Assembly (NCBI GenBank): GCA_051201675.1
Contig: CP179212.1
Coordinates: 1-64,000, forward strand
Length of the DNA: 64,000 bases
From: HTCC2207 sp002685195
Lineage (GTDB): Bacteria; Pseudomonadota; Gammaproteobacteria; Pseudomonadales; Porticoccaceae
Direction of reading: 5' to 3'
A program made the translations under genes and the position numbers. Below the pieces are notes generated by a model. That model worked only from the letters and a program-made list of their open reading frames with translations. It had not been told where the DNA came from and searched no databases. The number at the start of each line of letters is the position of its first letter. Position 1 is the first letter of the stretch. Shown here in pieces: positions 52,802 to 62,241 of this stretch.

Positions 52802-53587
52802 ATGGACGCATCACTTTGGATTGCCAAGACAGGATTAACAGCGCAACAAACACGCATGCAAGTTATTTCGAACAACTTGGCTAACGTAAACACAACAGGC
52901 TTTAAGAAAGATCGAGCGGTTTTCGAAGATCTTCTGTATCAGAATATTGTCCCCGCCGGAGGGCAGACAGATGCACAGTCACAAACTCCTACGGGGTTAA
53001 TGCTTGGCACAGGTACTCGTGTTCTGGCGACTGAAAAGCTTCATGGACAGGGCAACATTATTACTACTGAGAATGCCTTAGATATTGCTGTAACCGGTGA
53101 GGGCTACTTATCGGTTCAGCAAGCGGACGGCACTCTTGCCTACACTCGAGATGGTTCCATGAAGTTGGACGCTCAGGGTCAGTTGGTCACATCAGGTGGT
53201 GAGGCCATTGTTCCTGCTATCCAGATTCCTGAAAACGCAACAAGCGTAACAATAGGTCGGGATGGAACAGTCACAGCTGAACTTGCCAATGGTGGTGGTG
53301 CAGCTCAGATAGGTCAGATCCAGTTATCTTTATTTATTAATAATTCAGGCCTTCAGCCGGTGGGTCGAAACTTACTTAAACCCACGGAAGCCAGTGGTGA
53401 TGCAATCGTCAATATACCTGGCGAAGGTGGCACAGGAATGTTGATGCAGGGATCTCTAGAAGCTTCAAATGTGAACGTTGTCGAAGAGATGGTAAACATG
53501 ATTGAAACCCAGCGAGCCTATGAAGTTAACTCCAAAGCGATCTCAGCGGCAGACGGCATGTTACGTTTCTTGAACAACAATTTATAA
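52802..53587 (+). CDS. flgG: Distal rod protein FlgG
   Basis: FlgG builds the distal rod. The 261-residue protein has MDASLWIAKTGLTAQQTRMQVISNNLANVNTTGFKKDRAVFEDLLYQ and ends in SLEASNVNVVEEMVNMIETQRAYEVNSKAISAADGMLRFLNNNL, both highly conserved. AGAGGAC precedes the ATG. Confidence 0.98.
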   Translation: MDASLWIAKTGLTAQQTRMQVISNNLANVNTTGFKKDRAVFEDLLYQNIVPAGGQTDAQSQTPTGLMLGTGTRVLATEKLHGQGNIITTENALDIAVTGEGYLSVQQADGTLAYTRDGSMKLDAQGQLVTSGGEAIVPAIQIPENATSVTIGRDGTVTAELANGGGAAQIGQIQLSLFINNSGLQPVGRNLLKPTEASGDAIVNIPGEGGTGMLMQGSLEASNVNVVEEMVNMIETQRAYEVNSKAISAADGMLRFLNNNL

Positions 53588-53597
53588 GGATATTCTG

Positions 53598-54296
53598 ATG
53601 ACTGCTTTGAGAGCTTTTATACCTCTAGCCACCGTTTGCTTGCTTAGCGCTTGTGCTGCGCAACCAAAAATGATGCCGACTGCTGAATTCTCTCCGATTC
53701 AACCCATACCTGCCAAGCCAAATCGGCAGGTGACCGGTGCGATCTTTACAAATGGCAGAGACCTTTTTGGCGATCTACGCAGCTATCAGGCAGCAGACAT
53801 CCAGGTGGGTGACCTAGTCACAGTGCTATTAAATGAAACAACTCAGGCCTCTCGAACATCTGGTTTAACCACTAGCCGGACAACAACCAATGACGCCATT
53901 GGCCTAAATCAGAAAAATTCCATTGTCGACAAAATAGGCTTTGGTGAAGGGTTCTTCGCCGGAGTTAAAACTGACGGCGCAACGATAAGTAGTGATGGTA
54001 ACGGAACGGCGGGACAGGCTGCGAGCCTAACAGGATCTATTTCAGCAATGGTTGTTGAAATATTGGCGAATGGCAACTTGGTGATTGTTGGAGAGAAACA
54101 ACTAGCGCTGACAGAGGGAAGCGAGTTTATTCAGGTCAAAGGCATTATAAGGCCTGCCGATATTCAGCCAGACAACACAATCTTATCCCAGCGAATTGCA
54201 CACGCACAGATTTCGTATCGCGGGACCGGCGAGCTCGCCTCAGCCTCCAAAACATCTTGGGGCAATGGCCTGCTACTAAAATTCTGGCCATTTTAA
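53598..54296 (+). CDS. flgH: Flagellar L-ring protein FlgH
   Basis: FlgH is the outer-membrane lipoprotein that forms the L ring. The 232-residue protein has a signal peptide with lipobox LSAC and the conserved GDLVTVLLNETTQASRTSGLTTSRT, VEILANGNLVIVGEKQLALTEGSEFIQVKGIIRPADIQPDNTILSQRIAHAQISYRGTGELA and the final WGNGLLLKFWPF. Confidence 0.97.
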   Translation: MTALRAFIPLATVCLLSACAAQPKMMPTAEFSPIQPIPAKPNRQVTGAIFTNGRDLFGDLRSYQAADIQVGDLVTVLLNETTQASRTSGLTTSRTTTNDAIGLNQKNSIVDKIGFGEGFFAGVKTDGATISSDGNGTAGQAASLTGSISAMVVEILANGNLVIVGEKQLALTEGSEFIQVKGIIRPADIQPDNTILSQRIAHAQISYRGTGELASASKTSWGNGLLLKFWPF

Positions 54297-54315
54297 AAAG
54301 ACTTGAGAAGATACT

Positions 54316-55470
54316 ATGTTAAAACTTAAATTTATATTACTTCTAGTGGCCGCGATGGTCGTGACGCCAGGTCATGCAGATCGGATAAAAGATCTCACAG
54401 ATGTCGCAGGTGTTCGATCGAATCAGCTAGTGGGGTTTGGTCTTGTCTCTGGCTTAAGTCAAACGGGTGATGGTAAAGATCTTCCCTTAACTGCACAGGC
54501 CTTAAAAACATTACTTTCAGGCATGGGTGTGAGTGTAGATGGGCCAGTGACAGATTTTGATCTTGGTGATCAGATGGCAACGCTGGCGGCCCAAAATGCA
54601 AAAAAGGAAGTTAAGGTTGAAAACTTAGCTGCAGTGATGGTGACAGCAGAGATCCCTCCATTTGCCAAGCCAGGCCAGCGTATTGATGTCAATGTTTCAG
54701 CTATAGGTGTTGCCGAATCTCTGCGAGGGGGGACATTAATTATGACCCAGCTTCGCGGGATTGACGGAGAGACCTATGCCATTGCACAAGGGCCTCTAAC
54801 CGTAACAGGCGTGTTCTCAGATGCAGCGGGCAGTAGTGTACAAATAGGTGTGCCTACCTCTGGGCGTATCCCTAATGGAGCGACCGTTGAGCGAATGATT
54901 GATACACCGTTTAACACCTCAGAACATATAGTACTCAATATTCGCGAAGCAGACTTTTCAACCTCTACCGCTATTACTGAGGCGATCAATGTCGCGTTTG
55001 GAGCCGGTACAGCCAAGGCTATTGACGGTGTGTCTGTTGCTGTCGCTGCTCCCATAGACTCATCTCAACGGGTTACCTTTCTCAGTATGATTGAGAATTT
55101 GGATGTTGCTCCAGGAGAGCCACCAGCGCGGGTTGTTATTAATTCACGAACAGGAACCGCTGTAATTAATCGTAACGTTAAGGTAACAGCCGTAGCCGTA
55201 ACCCACGGAACTATTTCAGTAAGTATTTCAGCGACAAATGAGGTCAGCCAGCCTGGGCCGTTCGCTGAAGGGGAAACCGTTGGCGTTCAAAACGCGGATA
55301 TAGAGGTAGCTGAAGCAAATAATCCAATGTTCTTGTTCCAGCCCGGTGTTGATCTAAGAGAGATTGTTGATGCGGTCAATCAGGTCGGTGCGTCCCCATC
55401 ATCGTTGATAGCAATTTTAGAGGCTTTAAAAACATCAGGCAGCCTACGCGCCGAGTTGGTGGTGATCTAA
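54316..55470 (+). CDS. flgI: Flagellar P-ring protein FlgI
   Basis: FlgI forms the periplasmic P ring around the rod. The 384-residue protein has a signal peptide ending TPGHA, then DRIKDLTDVAGVRSNQLVGFGLVSGLSQTGDG and PFAKPGQRIDVNVSAIGVAESLRGGTLIMTQLRGIDGETYAIAQGPL, and a conserved end. It is followed without a gap by flgJ. The enlarged FlgA upstream is its chaperone. Confidence 0.98.
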   Translation: MLKLKFILLLVAAMVVTPGHADRIKDLTDVAGVRSNQLVGFGLVSGLSQTGDGKDLPLTAQALKTLLSGMGVSVDGPVTDFDLGDQMATLAAQNAKKEVKVENLAAVMVTAEIPPFAKPGQRIDVNVSAIGVAESLRGGTLIMTQLRGIDGETYAIAQGPLTVTGVFSDAAGSSVQIGVPTSGRIPNGATVERMIDTPFNTSEHIVLNIREADFSTSTAITEAINVAFGAGTAKAIDGVSVAVAAPIDSSQRVTFLSMIENLDVAPGEPPARVVINSRTGTAVINRNVKVTAVAVTHGTISVSISATNEVSQPGPFAEGETVGVQNADIEVAEANNPMFLFQPGVDLREIVDAVNQVGASPSSLIAILEALKTSGSLRAELVVI

Positions 55471-55914
55471 ATGCAAGATATAGCCCTGACAGCAAAAAGC
55501 CATCTTGATTTTTCAGGTCTTGGTGAGCTCAAAGCTAAAGCTCAAAAAAATCAGCAGGGTGCTGCCGAAGAGGTTGGCCGCCAGTTTGAGGCGATGTTTG
55601 TGCAGATGATCTTTAAGTCAATGCGCGAAGCTAACCAAACAATGAAGAGCGATCTTATGAGCTCATCAAATACAGACACGTTTGAGCAAATGTACCACGA
55701 CGAACTATCTCAAGTGATGGCTCAAAAAGGCGTTTTTGGTCTGGGAGATTGGCTAGTAGATCAGGTCAACGGCCAGCCCAATGCCGCCAAGGCGGTGAAG
55801 GCTTATGAGCAGGATTCATTGCCTTCGATCCCTCTTAATAGAATTGATAATGCCAAGGATCATAGGTTTCCTCTACCAGATGGTAGGGTAACAAGGAGAG
55901 ACCATAATGGTTGA
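55471..55914 (+). CDS. flgJ: Rod assembly protein FlgJ, scaffold domain only
   Basis: In E. coli FlgJ (313 residues) an N-terminal rod-scaffolding domain is joined to a peptidoglycan hydrolase. This protein has only 147 residues and contains the scaffold part (GRQFEAMFVQMIFKSMREANQTMKSDLMSSSNTDTFEQMYHDELSQVMAQKGVFGLGDWLVDQV); no hydrolase domain follows. Single-domain FlgJ occurs in several groups and then uses a separate hydrolase. flgK overlaps its end by eight bases, so there is no room for a lost domain in frame. Confidence 0.93.
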   Translation: MQDIALTAKSHLDFSGLGELKAKAQKNQQGAAEEVGRQFEAMFVQMIFKSMREANQTMKSDLMSSSNTDTFEQMYHDELSQVMAQKGVFGLGDWLVDQVNGQPNAAKAVKAYEQDSLPSIPLNRIDNAKDHRFPLPDGRVTRRDHNG

Positions 55915-57520
55915 TATCTTATCCATCGGAGCCGGTGCAACACAGTTATATCGCTCTGCATTAACAACTGTGAGTAACAATATCGCCAATATGAATACCG
56001 AGGGGTATACCCGACAGGTGACTGACAGCGAGCAAAGCATGCCCGTGCAGTTAGGTGGTATGTACTTTGGAAATGGTTCTCATCTTGGCAATATAACAAG
56101 AGCGTTTAGTGAATTTAATGAAGGCAATCTGCGCAATAGTAGCAGTGAGCTTAGTACCCAAGACCCACTCATCAAATATGCAGATCGTATTGTTGACCTC
56201 ATGGGCTCAGGAACCTCAAGCTTAAGCAGTGCTCTGGATCAATTTTTTACCGCTGCAAGCAACCTAAGTTCTGATCCAGCATCAAGACCGCTGCGAAATC
56301 TGTTTTTACGCGATGCAGATGGTTTAGCCATTCGCTTTCGTGAATTATCAGGACAACTCAGTAATATCGAGCAAGAAACACAGGCCGAGATAAATTCAAA
56401 ACTGACCACTCTCAATGAGCTGGGTAAGCAGCTAGTGACAGTAAATGAGCAGTTGGCAAAAAAGGCGACCCTCAACGGACAGCCGCCAGACCTGTTGGAC
56501 AAGCGGGATGGTATTTTGAGAGACATGGCTGAAATTGCAAAAATTCATGTTAAGCAGACTGCCTCTGGCACTGTTGAGGTGAAACTTGACGATCAAAACG
56601 GCACCACAGTGGTGGGTGTGAGCAGAGCAACTGTTTTTAGTGCAACCTTTGATGCTGACCAACCGGGGCAGGTTGAAATACTAGCCAATGTTTACGGTGT
56701 AGCTAGTCCTACAAGTTCTGTTACTGGTGGCGCACTTGGCGGATTAATGAACTTTCAAAGCCAAGTACTAGCGCCAGCGGTGACCGGATTAAACGAGTTG
56801 GCAGTAATGACCGCCACAGAAATTAATGCGCTTCAGACCACAGGTGTAGATGCCAATGGCCAGCGCGGCACGACACTATTTGATGAAGGTGTCGCAACAG
56901 CAGGGGCCGCAGGGTTTACTTTATTACAATCTGATCCTGACAAGGTTGCTGCAGCGGGGCTGTTACAGATTTCACCTAACGCAACAAACAGTGGTGGTGC
57001 CATCTTGGATTACAACCAAATTGCGGCTGGCACACCAACTCCTGGTTTTACTCTGAATTACGCCGCAGCAGATGGTTACAACATTAACGGTGCAGGGGTT
57101 GCAGTGGATGCGAATGGCAATTTCACCCATGAGGGTATCAGCTACGCCTTTACCGGCGTACCAGCAGATGGAGATAGCTTTACCGTTGGATTAAACACTA
57201 CAGGCTTGGGCGATAACCGAAATATGCTACTAATGGCCCGTTTGCAAGATAAGGCCACCTACGCAGATGGAAGAACCATGGGTGAGGGTTACCTTGATTT
57301 GGTTCGCAAAGCAGGCAACACCTCGGCATTGGCAAAGATTTCGCAAGACGCACTTCAGGCAGTGCATGACCAAGCAGTAGTCGAAAAAGATAAGTTATCT
57401 GGGGTAAGTTTGGATCAGGAGGCAGCTGATTTGATTCGATTCCAGCAGGCCTACCAGGCATCTGCCCAGATTATTCAAACCTCTACCAAGATGTTTGATT
57501 CCATTCTTGGTATTCGGTAA
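55907..57520 (+). CDS. flgK: Hook-filament junction protein FlgK (HAP1)
   Basis: FlgK is the first junction protein between hook and filament. The 537-residue protein starts VDILSIGAGATQLYRSALTTVSNNIANMNTEGYTRQV and ends with VSLDQEAADLIRFQQAYQASAQIIQTSTKMFDSILGIR, both diagnostic. AAGGAGAG lies before the ATG. It overlaps flgJ and is followed by flgL after 12 bases. Confidence 0.97.
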   Translation: MVDILSIGAGATQLYRSALTTVSNNIANMNTEGYTRQVTDSEQSMPVQLGGMYFGNGSHLGNITRAFSEFNEGNLRNSSSELSTQDPLIKYADRIVDLMGSGTSSLSSALDQFFTAASNLSSDPASRPLRNLFLRDADGLAIRFRELSGQLSNIEQETQAEINSKLTTLNELGKQLVTVNEQLAKKATLNGQPPDLLDKRDGILRDMAEIAKIHVKQTASGTVEVKLDDQNGTTVVGVSRATVFSATFDADQPGQVEILANVYGVASPTSSVTGGALGGLMNFQSQVLAPAVTGLNELAVMTATEINALQTTGVDANGQRGTTLFDEGVATAGAAGFTLLQSDPDKVAAAGLLQISPNATNSGGAILDYNQIAAGTPTPGFTLNYAAADGYNINGAGVAVDANGNFTHEGISYAFTGVPADGDSFTVGLNTTGLGDNRNMLLMARLQDKATYADGRTMGEGYLDLVRKAGNTSALAKISQDALQAVHDQAVVEKDKLSGVSLDQEAADLIRFQQAYQASAQIIQTSTKMFDSILGIR

Positions 57521-57532
57521 AGGGACTGAGAC

Positions 57533-58456
57533 ATGAAAATTTCAACCTCACAATTATTTGACGCCTCCATTGCACAGATGAATCGACAGCAATCCAATGT
57601 TGCTGAGATGCAAGCAAAGCTCGCATCTGGAAAAAATCTTGTGAAGCCCAGTGATGATGCTGAAAAAGCCGCATTGATTCAGCGCTTAAATTCGGCTATG
57701 CAGCGCCAAGACGTCTTCGATTTGAGCTTAGATCGTGCTGAGAGTCGATTGCGAACAGAAGAGTCTGCCCTCATGGGCGTGGAAGATATGCTTCAGCGTA
57801 TTCGGGAGCTCGCTATTCAGGGTAGTAACGATACCTTAAGTAATGCAGACCGCACCATTATCGCAAAAGAAGTAACGAGCTTGCGTGACGGCCTGTTTAG
57901 TTTGGCTAATACTCGAGATGAGAGTGGTAACTATATTTTTTCTGGTACAAAAGTAAAAACCCCAGCCTTTTCTCGTGATACAGATGGCGTGATGACTTAT
58001 GAGGGTGACCAAAACCAAACTTCTGTCGATATATCTGAGTATAGGCAGGTCAGCGTTAACCGACCGGGCGATGAGATTTTTAGCTCAGTGTCTCGAACAA
58101 ATGATGATGGCGATTCAGCGAACATTGGCTTTTTTAAGGTGATTGACGACTTCATTGATGCCCTGGAAGCAGGTAGCGGCGACACCATAGCTCAGGGCTT
58201 AGAGGAGATCTCTAGTTTAACTGATGACATGGCACTCTCATTGGCTGATCTGGGTAGTCGTATGAACACAGTAGATAATCAAAGAGATATTTTAGCGGAC
58301 ACAAAACTGCGGTATCAGGAGCTCTTATCTAACGCAGAAGATCTTGACTATGCAACTGCTGTGACGAAGTTATCAGCTCAAATGCTTTCTTTAGAAGCTG
58401 CTCAGGCAAGTTTTGCAAAAATCTCACAATTAAATCTGTTTAACTATTTAAGATAG
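57533..58456 (+). CDS. flgL: Hook-filament junction protein FlgL (HAP3)
   Basis: FlgL is the second junction protein and is related to flagellin. The 307-residue protein has KISTSQLFDASIAQMNRQQSNVAEMQAKLASGKNLVKPSDDAEKAA at the N-terminus, and the C-terminal helix DLDYATAVTKLSAQMLSLEAAQASFAKISQLNLFNYL. It is followed by fliD after nine bases. Confidence 0.96.
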   Translation: MKISTSQLFDASIAQMNRQQSNVAEMQAKLASGKNLVKPSDDAEKAALIQRLNSAMQRQDVFDLSLDRAESRLRTEESALMGVEDMLQRIRELAIQGSNDTLSNADRTIIAKEVTSLRDGLFSLANTRDESGNYIFSGTKVKTPAFSRDTDGVMTYEGDQNQTSVDISEYRQVSVNRPGDEIFSSVSRTNDDGDSANIGFFKVIDDFIDALEAGSGDTIAQGLEEISSLTDDMALSLADLGSRMNTVDNQRDILADTKLRYQELLSNAEDLDYATAVTKLSAQMLSLEAAQASFAKISQLNLFNYLR

Positions 58457-58465
58457 AGCAAGATA

Positions 58466-60520
58466 ATGACTGAAGTATCAAATGTTGCAAATACAGTATT
58501 AACGACGCTAGATATTGGCTCAGGAATCGACTCCACAAAACTTGCGCAAGATCTAACTGACGCTATAAAAATTCCTCAGAAGAATACTATCCAGGGGAAA
58601 ATAGACGCTTCTGAGGCGGCCATTTCAGCCTATGGGCTAGTGAAGTTTCAACTAAATGCGCTGAAAGGATCTTTTGAAAAATTAAATGATGCTAATGAGC
58701 TTGCTACTAGTACTGGTACCTCTTCCGACAATACTAAAATCACAATATCTTCAGTGGCGGGAACGGCTGCTGCAGGTGCATATGATTTTACCATTAGCCA
58801 GTTAGCGCAGAACCAACGAGTAACATCTGATCAGTACACCTCCAAAACACAGTCATTAAACAGTGGCTCGGCTTTTGATATTTCTCTAGCTGTAGGGACA
58901 ACAAAAACTGCTGTAACAGCAGTTTATAACGCTACAGCAACTGGGTCTGAAACCACGACTCTAGTAGTTGGTGATGGGACAAATACTGTTAGCGTTGCAA
59001 GTGCGACTTATACGAGCATTGGGGCTCAAGTGACCGCTATTCAGTCGGCCTCTGGTTATGGTGATTTAATGTTTACCGTAGGCTTAAATTCTGACAGCGA
59101 TGGCATTGCATTTACTTATAAATCTGCTGGATCGGTTGCATCAACACCTACTTTTACAGGTACAGGCAGTGCTCACACCATAACAAATCCAACTGTAGGC
59201 CTAAGTGTAGCTACGCCCGTAACGGGCGTCGCCGCCGAATATAGTGTTACTGGAACTGCGGCTGAAACGACGACGCTTGTTGTCTCTGACGGAAATACAT
59301 CAGTATCAGTGGATAGTGCAGCGTATACCAGTATCTCTCAGCAGGTAACAGCTATCCAAGGCGCGATAGGCTATAGCAATTTACAGTTTACGGTGTCCGC
59401 AAATAGTGATGGCAATGGGTTTAAGCTCAACTATAAAACGACGGGCGCCATCGTAACTACCCCAACATTTACAGGGACTGGGAGTAGCCATTCCATCGGT
59501 GTCACGTCTGCAGGCGTTACAGCGGTTAATTCGCCAACTACAACGACGATTACTGTAGATTCAGACACTCCGGCAGGTATCGTAAGTGCGATTAATTCTG
59601 CTAAAACTGGAGTAACTGCTACTTTGGTCGACACTGGACTTGGCAGCAATACTTATAAAATAGTTTTAGCCGGACAAACTGGGAGTGACGGCGCTTTTAC
59701 CTTGACATCATCGCCTGATCTTGGATTCCATGATACTGCTAATTCACTGCAAGTAGCGCAAGATTCTATTTTAGACTTTGAAGGCCTTACCTTAACACGA
59801 AGTAGCAACACCCTTACTGATGTGATTGAGGGGACGTCAATTAACTTAATATCGACATCTTCGTCCAGTTTGCGAGTTACCATTAGTAATGATATCTCAA
59901 CCTTGAAAACCAATCTTGTGAACATGGTAACTTCTTATAATGATTTGCTTGCATTATTTGATGAATTTACCTCATCAGATATAGAATTGGAGGCGGACTT
60001 GGCTGGAGCCCTGTCAGAAGACGGCTCTATGGTAAGGTTCTTAAAGAATAAACTTAGAGAAAATATATTTGGTGAATCCTCCACACCTTCCGGCAGTATT
60101 TCTGCATTGCGGGATATCGGATTAAGTGTCAATCAATATGGGGTGATTGTATTTAAGGAAGCAACATATGATTCAGTAATTTCGTCTCAGTATAGTGATG
60201 TTGTGACAATGCTAACGGCAGATACTAATAATCAAAATTTATATGAAATTTCTAATAAAGGACTTTCGCAAGATATAGCAACAGCGATTGGTAAGTTTAC
60301 AGACGCCACTGGTGTGGTGACTGTTCGTGAGGAAGGTACGAAAATTGTGCTTACTGACCATGAAAATGAATTAACTAAACTAGAAGCTCGCATGGAGAAG
60401 GTTTACGAACGCTATCTTATGCAGTTTGGAGCCATGGAAACTCTTATGGCAACGCTCGATTCTACCAAGGATTACCTAACATCGCAGTTTGAAACGCTTT
60501 CAAAAGCCTATGATAGCTGA
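58466..60520 (+). CDS. fliD: Flagellar filament cap FliD (HAP2), enlarged by repeats
   Basis: FliD is the pentameric cap that folds flagellin at the filament tip. The 684-residue protein has the conserved N-terminal LDIGSGIDSTKLAQDLTDAIKIPQKNTIQGKI and C-terminal LTKLEARMEKVYERYLMQFGAMETLMATLDSTKDYLTSQFETL. The exposed middle region contains two about 105-residue repeats (residues about 151-255 and 256-354) and makes the protein larger than E. coli FliD (468). It ends the flgB operon and is convergent with flagellin 1. Confidence 0.95.
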   Translation: MTEVSNVANTVLTTLDIGSGIDSTKLAQDLTDAIKIPQKNTIQGKIDASEAAISAYGLVKFQLNALKGSFEKLNDANELATSTGTSSDNTKITISSVAGTAAAGAYDFTISQLAQNQRVTSDQYTSKTQSLNSGSAFDISLAVGTTKTAVTAVYNATATGSETTTLVVGDGTNTVSVASATYTSIGAQVTAIQSASGYGDLMFTVGLNSDSDGIAFTYKSAGSVASTPTFTGTGSAHTITNPTVGLSVATPVTGVAAEYSVTGTAAETTTLVVSDGNTSVSVDSAAYTSISQQVTAIQGAIGYSNLQFTVSANSDGNGFKLNYKTTGAIVTTPTFTGTGSSHSIGVTSAGVTAVNSPTTTTITVDSDTPAGIVSAINSAKTGVTATLVDTGLGSNTYKIVLAGQTGSDGAFTLTSSPDLGFHDTANSLQVAQDSILDFEGLTLTRSSNTLTDVIEGTSINLISTSSSSLRVTISNDISTLKTNLVNMVTSYNDLLALFDEFTSSDIELEADLAGALSEDGSMVRFLKNKLRENIFGESSTPSGSISALRDIGLSVNQYGVIVFKEATYDSVISSQYSDVVTMLTADTNNQNLYEISNKGLSQDIATAIGKFTDATGVVTVREEGTKIVLTDHENELTKLEARMEKVYERYLMQFGAMETLMATLDSTKDYLTSQFETLSKAYDS
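58916..59527 (+). repeat. Two diverged in-frame repeats of 315 bp in fliD
   Basis: The units begin at 58916 and 59231. Shared positions include ETTTLVV, YTSI followed by QVTAIQ, GY, QFTV or MFTV, NSD, TPTFTGTGS. They are clearly diverged, so the duplication is older than that in fliK. They form surface domains D2/D3 of the cap. Confidence 0.85.
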
Positions 60521-60630
60521 TTTTTTAATACGTTCCACGTTTAACAGTTTTCACGATAAGGGTGGCTGGCATATAGAGTAGTAGGGTCTCGAAAGACCTC
60601 AGGATTAGTAATGTTTCCCTTTTCACATAA

Positions 60631-60659
60631 AAACCCCAACACCAAAGGTGTTGGGGTTT
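60631..60659. terminator. Bidirectional terminator between fliD and flagellin 1
   Basis: AAACCCCAACACC and GGTGTTGGGGTTT form a perfect 13-bp stem around an AAA loop, with A/T runs on both sides. It serves fliD on the plus strand and flagellin 1 on the minus strand. An identical copy is at 62180. Confidence 0.92.
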
Positions 60660-60692
60660 AAAAAAGCATAACTGCACTGGGCAGCTTAATTA

Positions 60693-61949
60693 TTACTTGA
60701 GTAATGCCAATACAGACTGTTGTTGCTGATTCGCTTGAGACAACATTGCAGTAGCCGCTTGTGAAATGATCTGCGTTCTTGCAAGTTCTGTTGTTTCAGC
60801 CGCATAGTCAGCATCCATGATCGCACTCCTGGATGACATTGCATTCTGAACACCTGCCTGGAGAGAGTCTATTGAATACTCTAAGCTGTTGATAGCTGCA
60901 CCGAAGTCAGCTCGTGCTGATGCAACACCGGCTATAGCATCATCTAATTCCGAGATTGTTTCAGTTGTTTGAGCTTGACCAGCAGTTTTGAAATCAGTGA
61001 GTAACGCTCCCATAACTCCAGTCCCAGCAGCATACTGTGTAGCATTGTTAGAAACGGTAACACCAGAGATAGCTGCACTCTCCGAAGATGAATCGGTCAC
61101 TGAAGTTACGCTTACTACATTATACCCGCTTGTCGCAGTTTTCTGAGTAAACGTGACTCCAGTCGAACCGTTTAGCGTTGTGTCAAACTGGAATGCAGTA
61201 TTGGTAGCGGCTCCTGCTGATAGCTCGTTTGTGAATGCCTGTACTAATCCCGCGAGAGTAGCGCTAGTGAAACCATCAGTTACGGCGCTTCCGTTTACAG
61301 TTGACTGAGCAGCCTCCATCTCCGCGTGAGTAATGTTTACAACATTACCATCACTATCTGCAACGGATAGCGTTTTTGTCTCACCTAGAGTCCGTAACTG
61401 GGTTTGGGTAATATTTAGATCAAACTTTCCTGCAGTAGCTGATGTGGCGCCTGCGGCTAGGTTGAAGTCTCCAAATGTGACAGTAAGCGTATCCGCTTGG
61501 TCAGCGCCAACGGTGAATGTTTTATCGCCAAGACCATTTAACACATTGATATTATTAAAGGTCGTATCGTCGGCTACTCTATCTATCTCCGTTGCAAGAG
61601 CTGCAAATTCTTTATTTAGGTTAGCTAGTTCTGCGGAGGAGTTAGTACTATTTTGAGATTGCACCGCAAGTTCACGCATACGCTGAAGCATATCGCCGAT
61701 CTGGTCTGCAGCACCATCAGCGGTTTGGATCATTGAAATACCATCATTTGAATTTCTGATTGATTGACCTAGACCTCGAATCTGAGCTTCCATTTTTGAT
61801 CCGATGGCAAGGCCAGCTGCATCATCAGACGCTGAGTTAATTCTCATACCTGTTGATAGACGCTCCATGGTATTTTCCATTACGCGTTGGTTGGCTTTCA
61901 TCGCATTGGCAGTAATGCTTGCTGCGATATTTGTATTAATTACTGTCAT
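60693..61949 (-). CDS. fliC: Flagellin 1
   Basis: Flagellin is the filament subunit. The 418-residue protein has the conserved D0/D1 ends: MTVINTNIAASITANAMKANQRVMENTMERLSTG and RTQIISQAATAMLSQANQQQQSVLALLK. The middle (about 170-310) is the exposed variable part. It differs from flagellin 2 at eight of 418 positions, five of them in the last 60 residues. GAGGAA lies before the ATG, and a FliA promoter is about 75 bases upstream. Confidence 0.96.
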   Translation of the reverse strand: MTVINTNIAASITANAMKANQRVMENTMERLSTGMRINSASDDAAGLAIGSKMEAQIRGLGQSIRNSNDGISMIQTADGAADQIGDMLQRMRELAVQSQNSTNSSAELANLNKEFAALATEIDRVADDTTFNNINVLNGLGDKTFTVGADQADTLTVTFGDFNLAAGATSATAGKFDLNITQTQLRTLGETKTLSVADSDGNVVNITHAEMEAAQSTVNGSAVTDGFTSATLAGLVQAFTNELSAGAATNTAFQFDTTLNGSTGVTFTQKTATSGYNVVSVTSVTDSSSESAAISGVTVSNNATQYAAGTGVMGALLTDFKTAGQAQTTETISELDDAIAGVASARADFGAAINSLEYSIDSLQAGVQNAMSSRSAIMDADYAAETTELARTQIISQAATAMLSQANQQQQSVLALLK

Positions 61950-62023
61950 GTCTAATTCCTCAAAGGGTTAATAAGATTTTTAAGCTTTACACTGAATACT
62001 TTAAAAGTGGGTGCTTGAGAGAT

Positions 62024-62050
62024 TAATCGACAGGTATTTTTAAATCTTTA
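62024..62050 (-). promoter_or_regulatory. FliA (sigma-28) promoter of flagellin 1
   Basis: On the minus strand TAAA, 15 bases, then GTCGATTA, matching the FliA consensus TAAAGTTT-N11-GCCGATAA in six of eight -10 positions. The TACCTGTCGAT stretch is shared with the promoter of flagellin 2. Confidence 0.85.
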
Positions 62051-62054
62051 GCAA

Positions 62055-62085
62055 AGTGGCAAAAATAGTGGCATAAATTTGCCAT
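62055..62085. promoter_or_regulatory. 31-bp operator-like element before flagellin 1
   Basis: AGTGGCAAAAATAG is followed by TGGCA, six bases and TGCCAT, the same layout and spacing as the element at 48970. It ends five bases upstream of the -35 of the FliA promoter, so a bound regulator would touch the polymerase. Confidence 0.65.
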
Positions 62086-62179
62086 CGATTGTTTAAAGCG
62101 GAGGATTATGGCCGTTTTAAGAGGAGGGCTATCATCAATAATAAGAGTAGTTTAAGCACTACTTAACTCATATAATAAA

Positions 62180-62208
62180 AAACCCCAACACCAAAGGTGT
62201 TGGGGTTT
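62180..62208. terminator. Terminator of flagellin 2
   Basis: The same perfect 13-bp stem with AAA loop as at 60631, with A/T runs on both sides. It follows flagellin 2 by 34 bases on the minus strand. Confidence 0.92.
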
Positions 62209-62241
62209 AAAAAAGCATAACTGCACTGGGCAGCTAAATCA

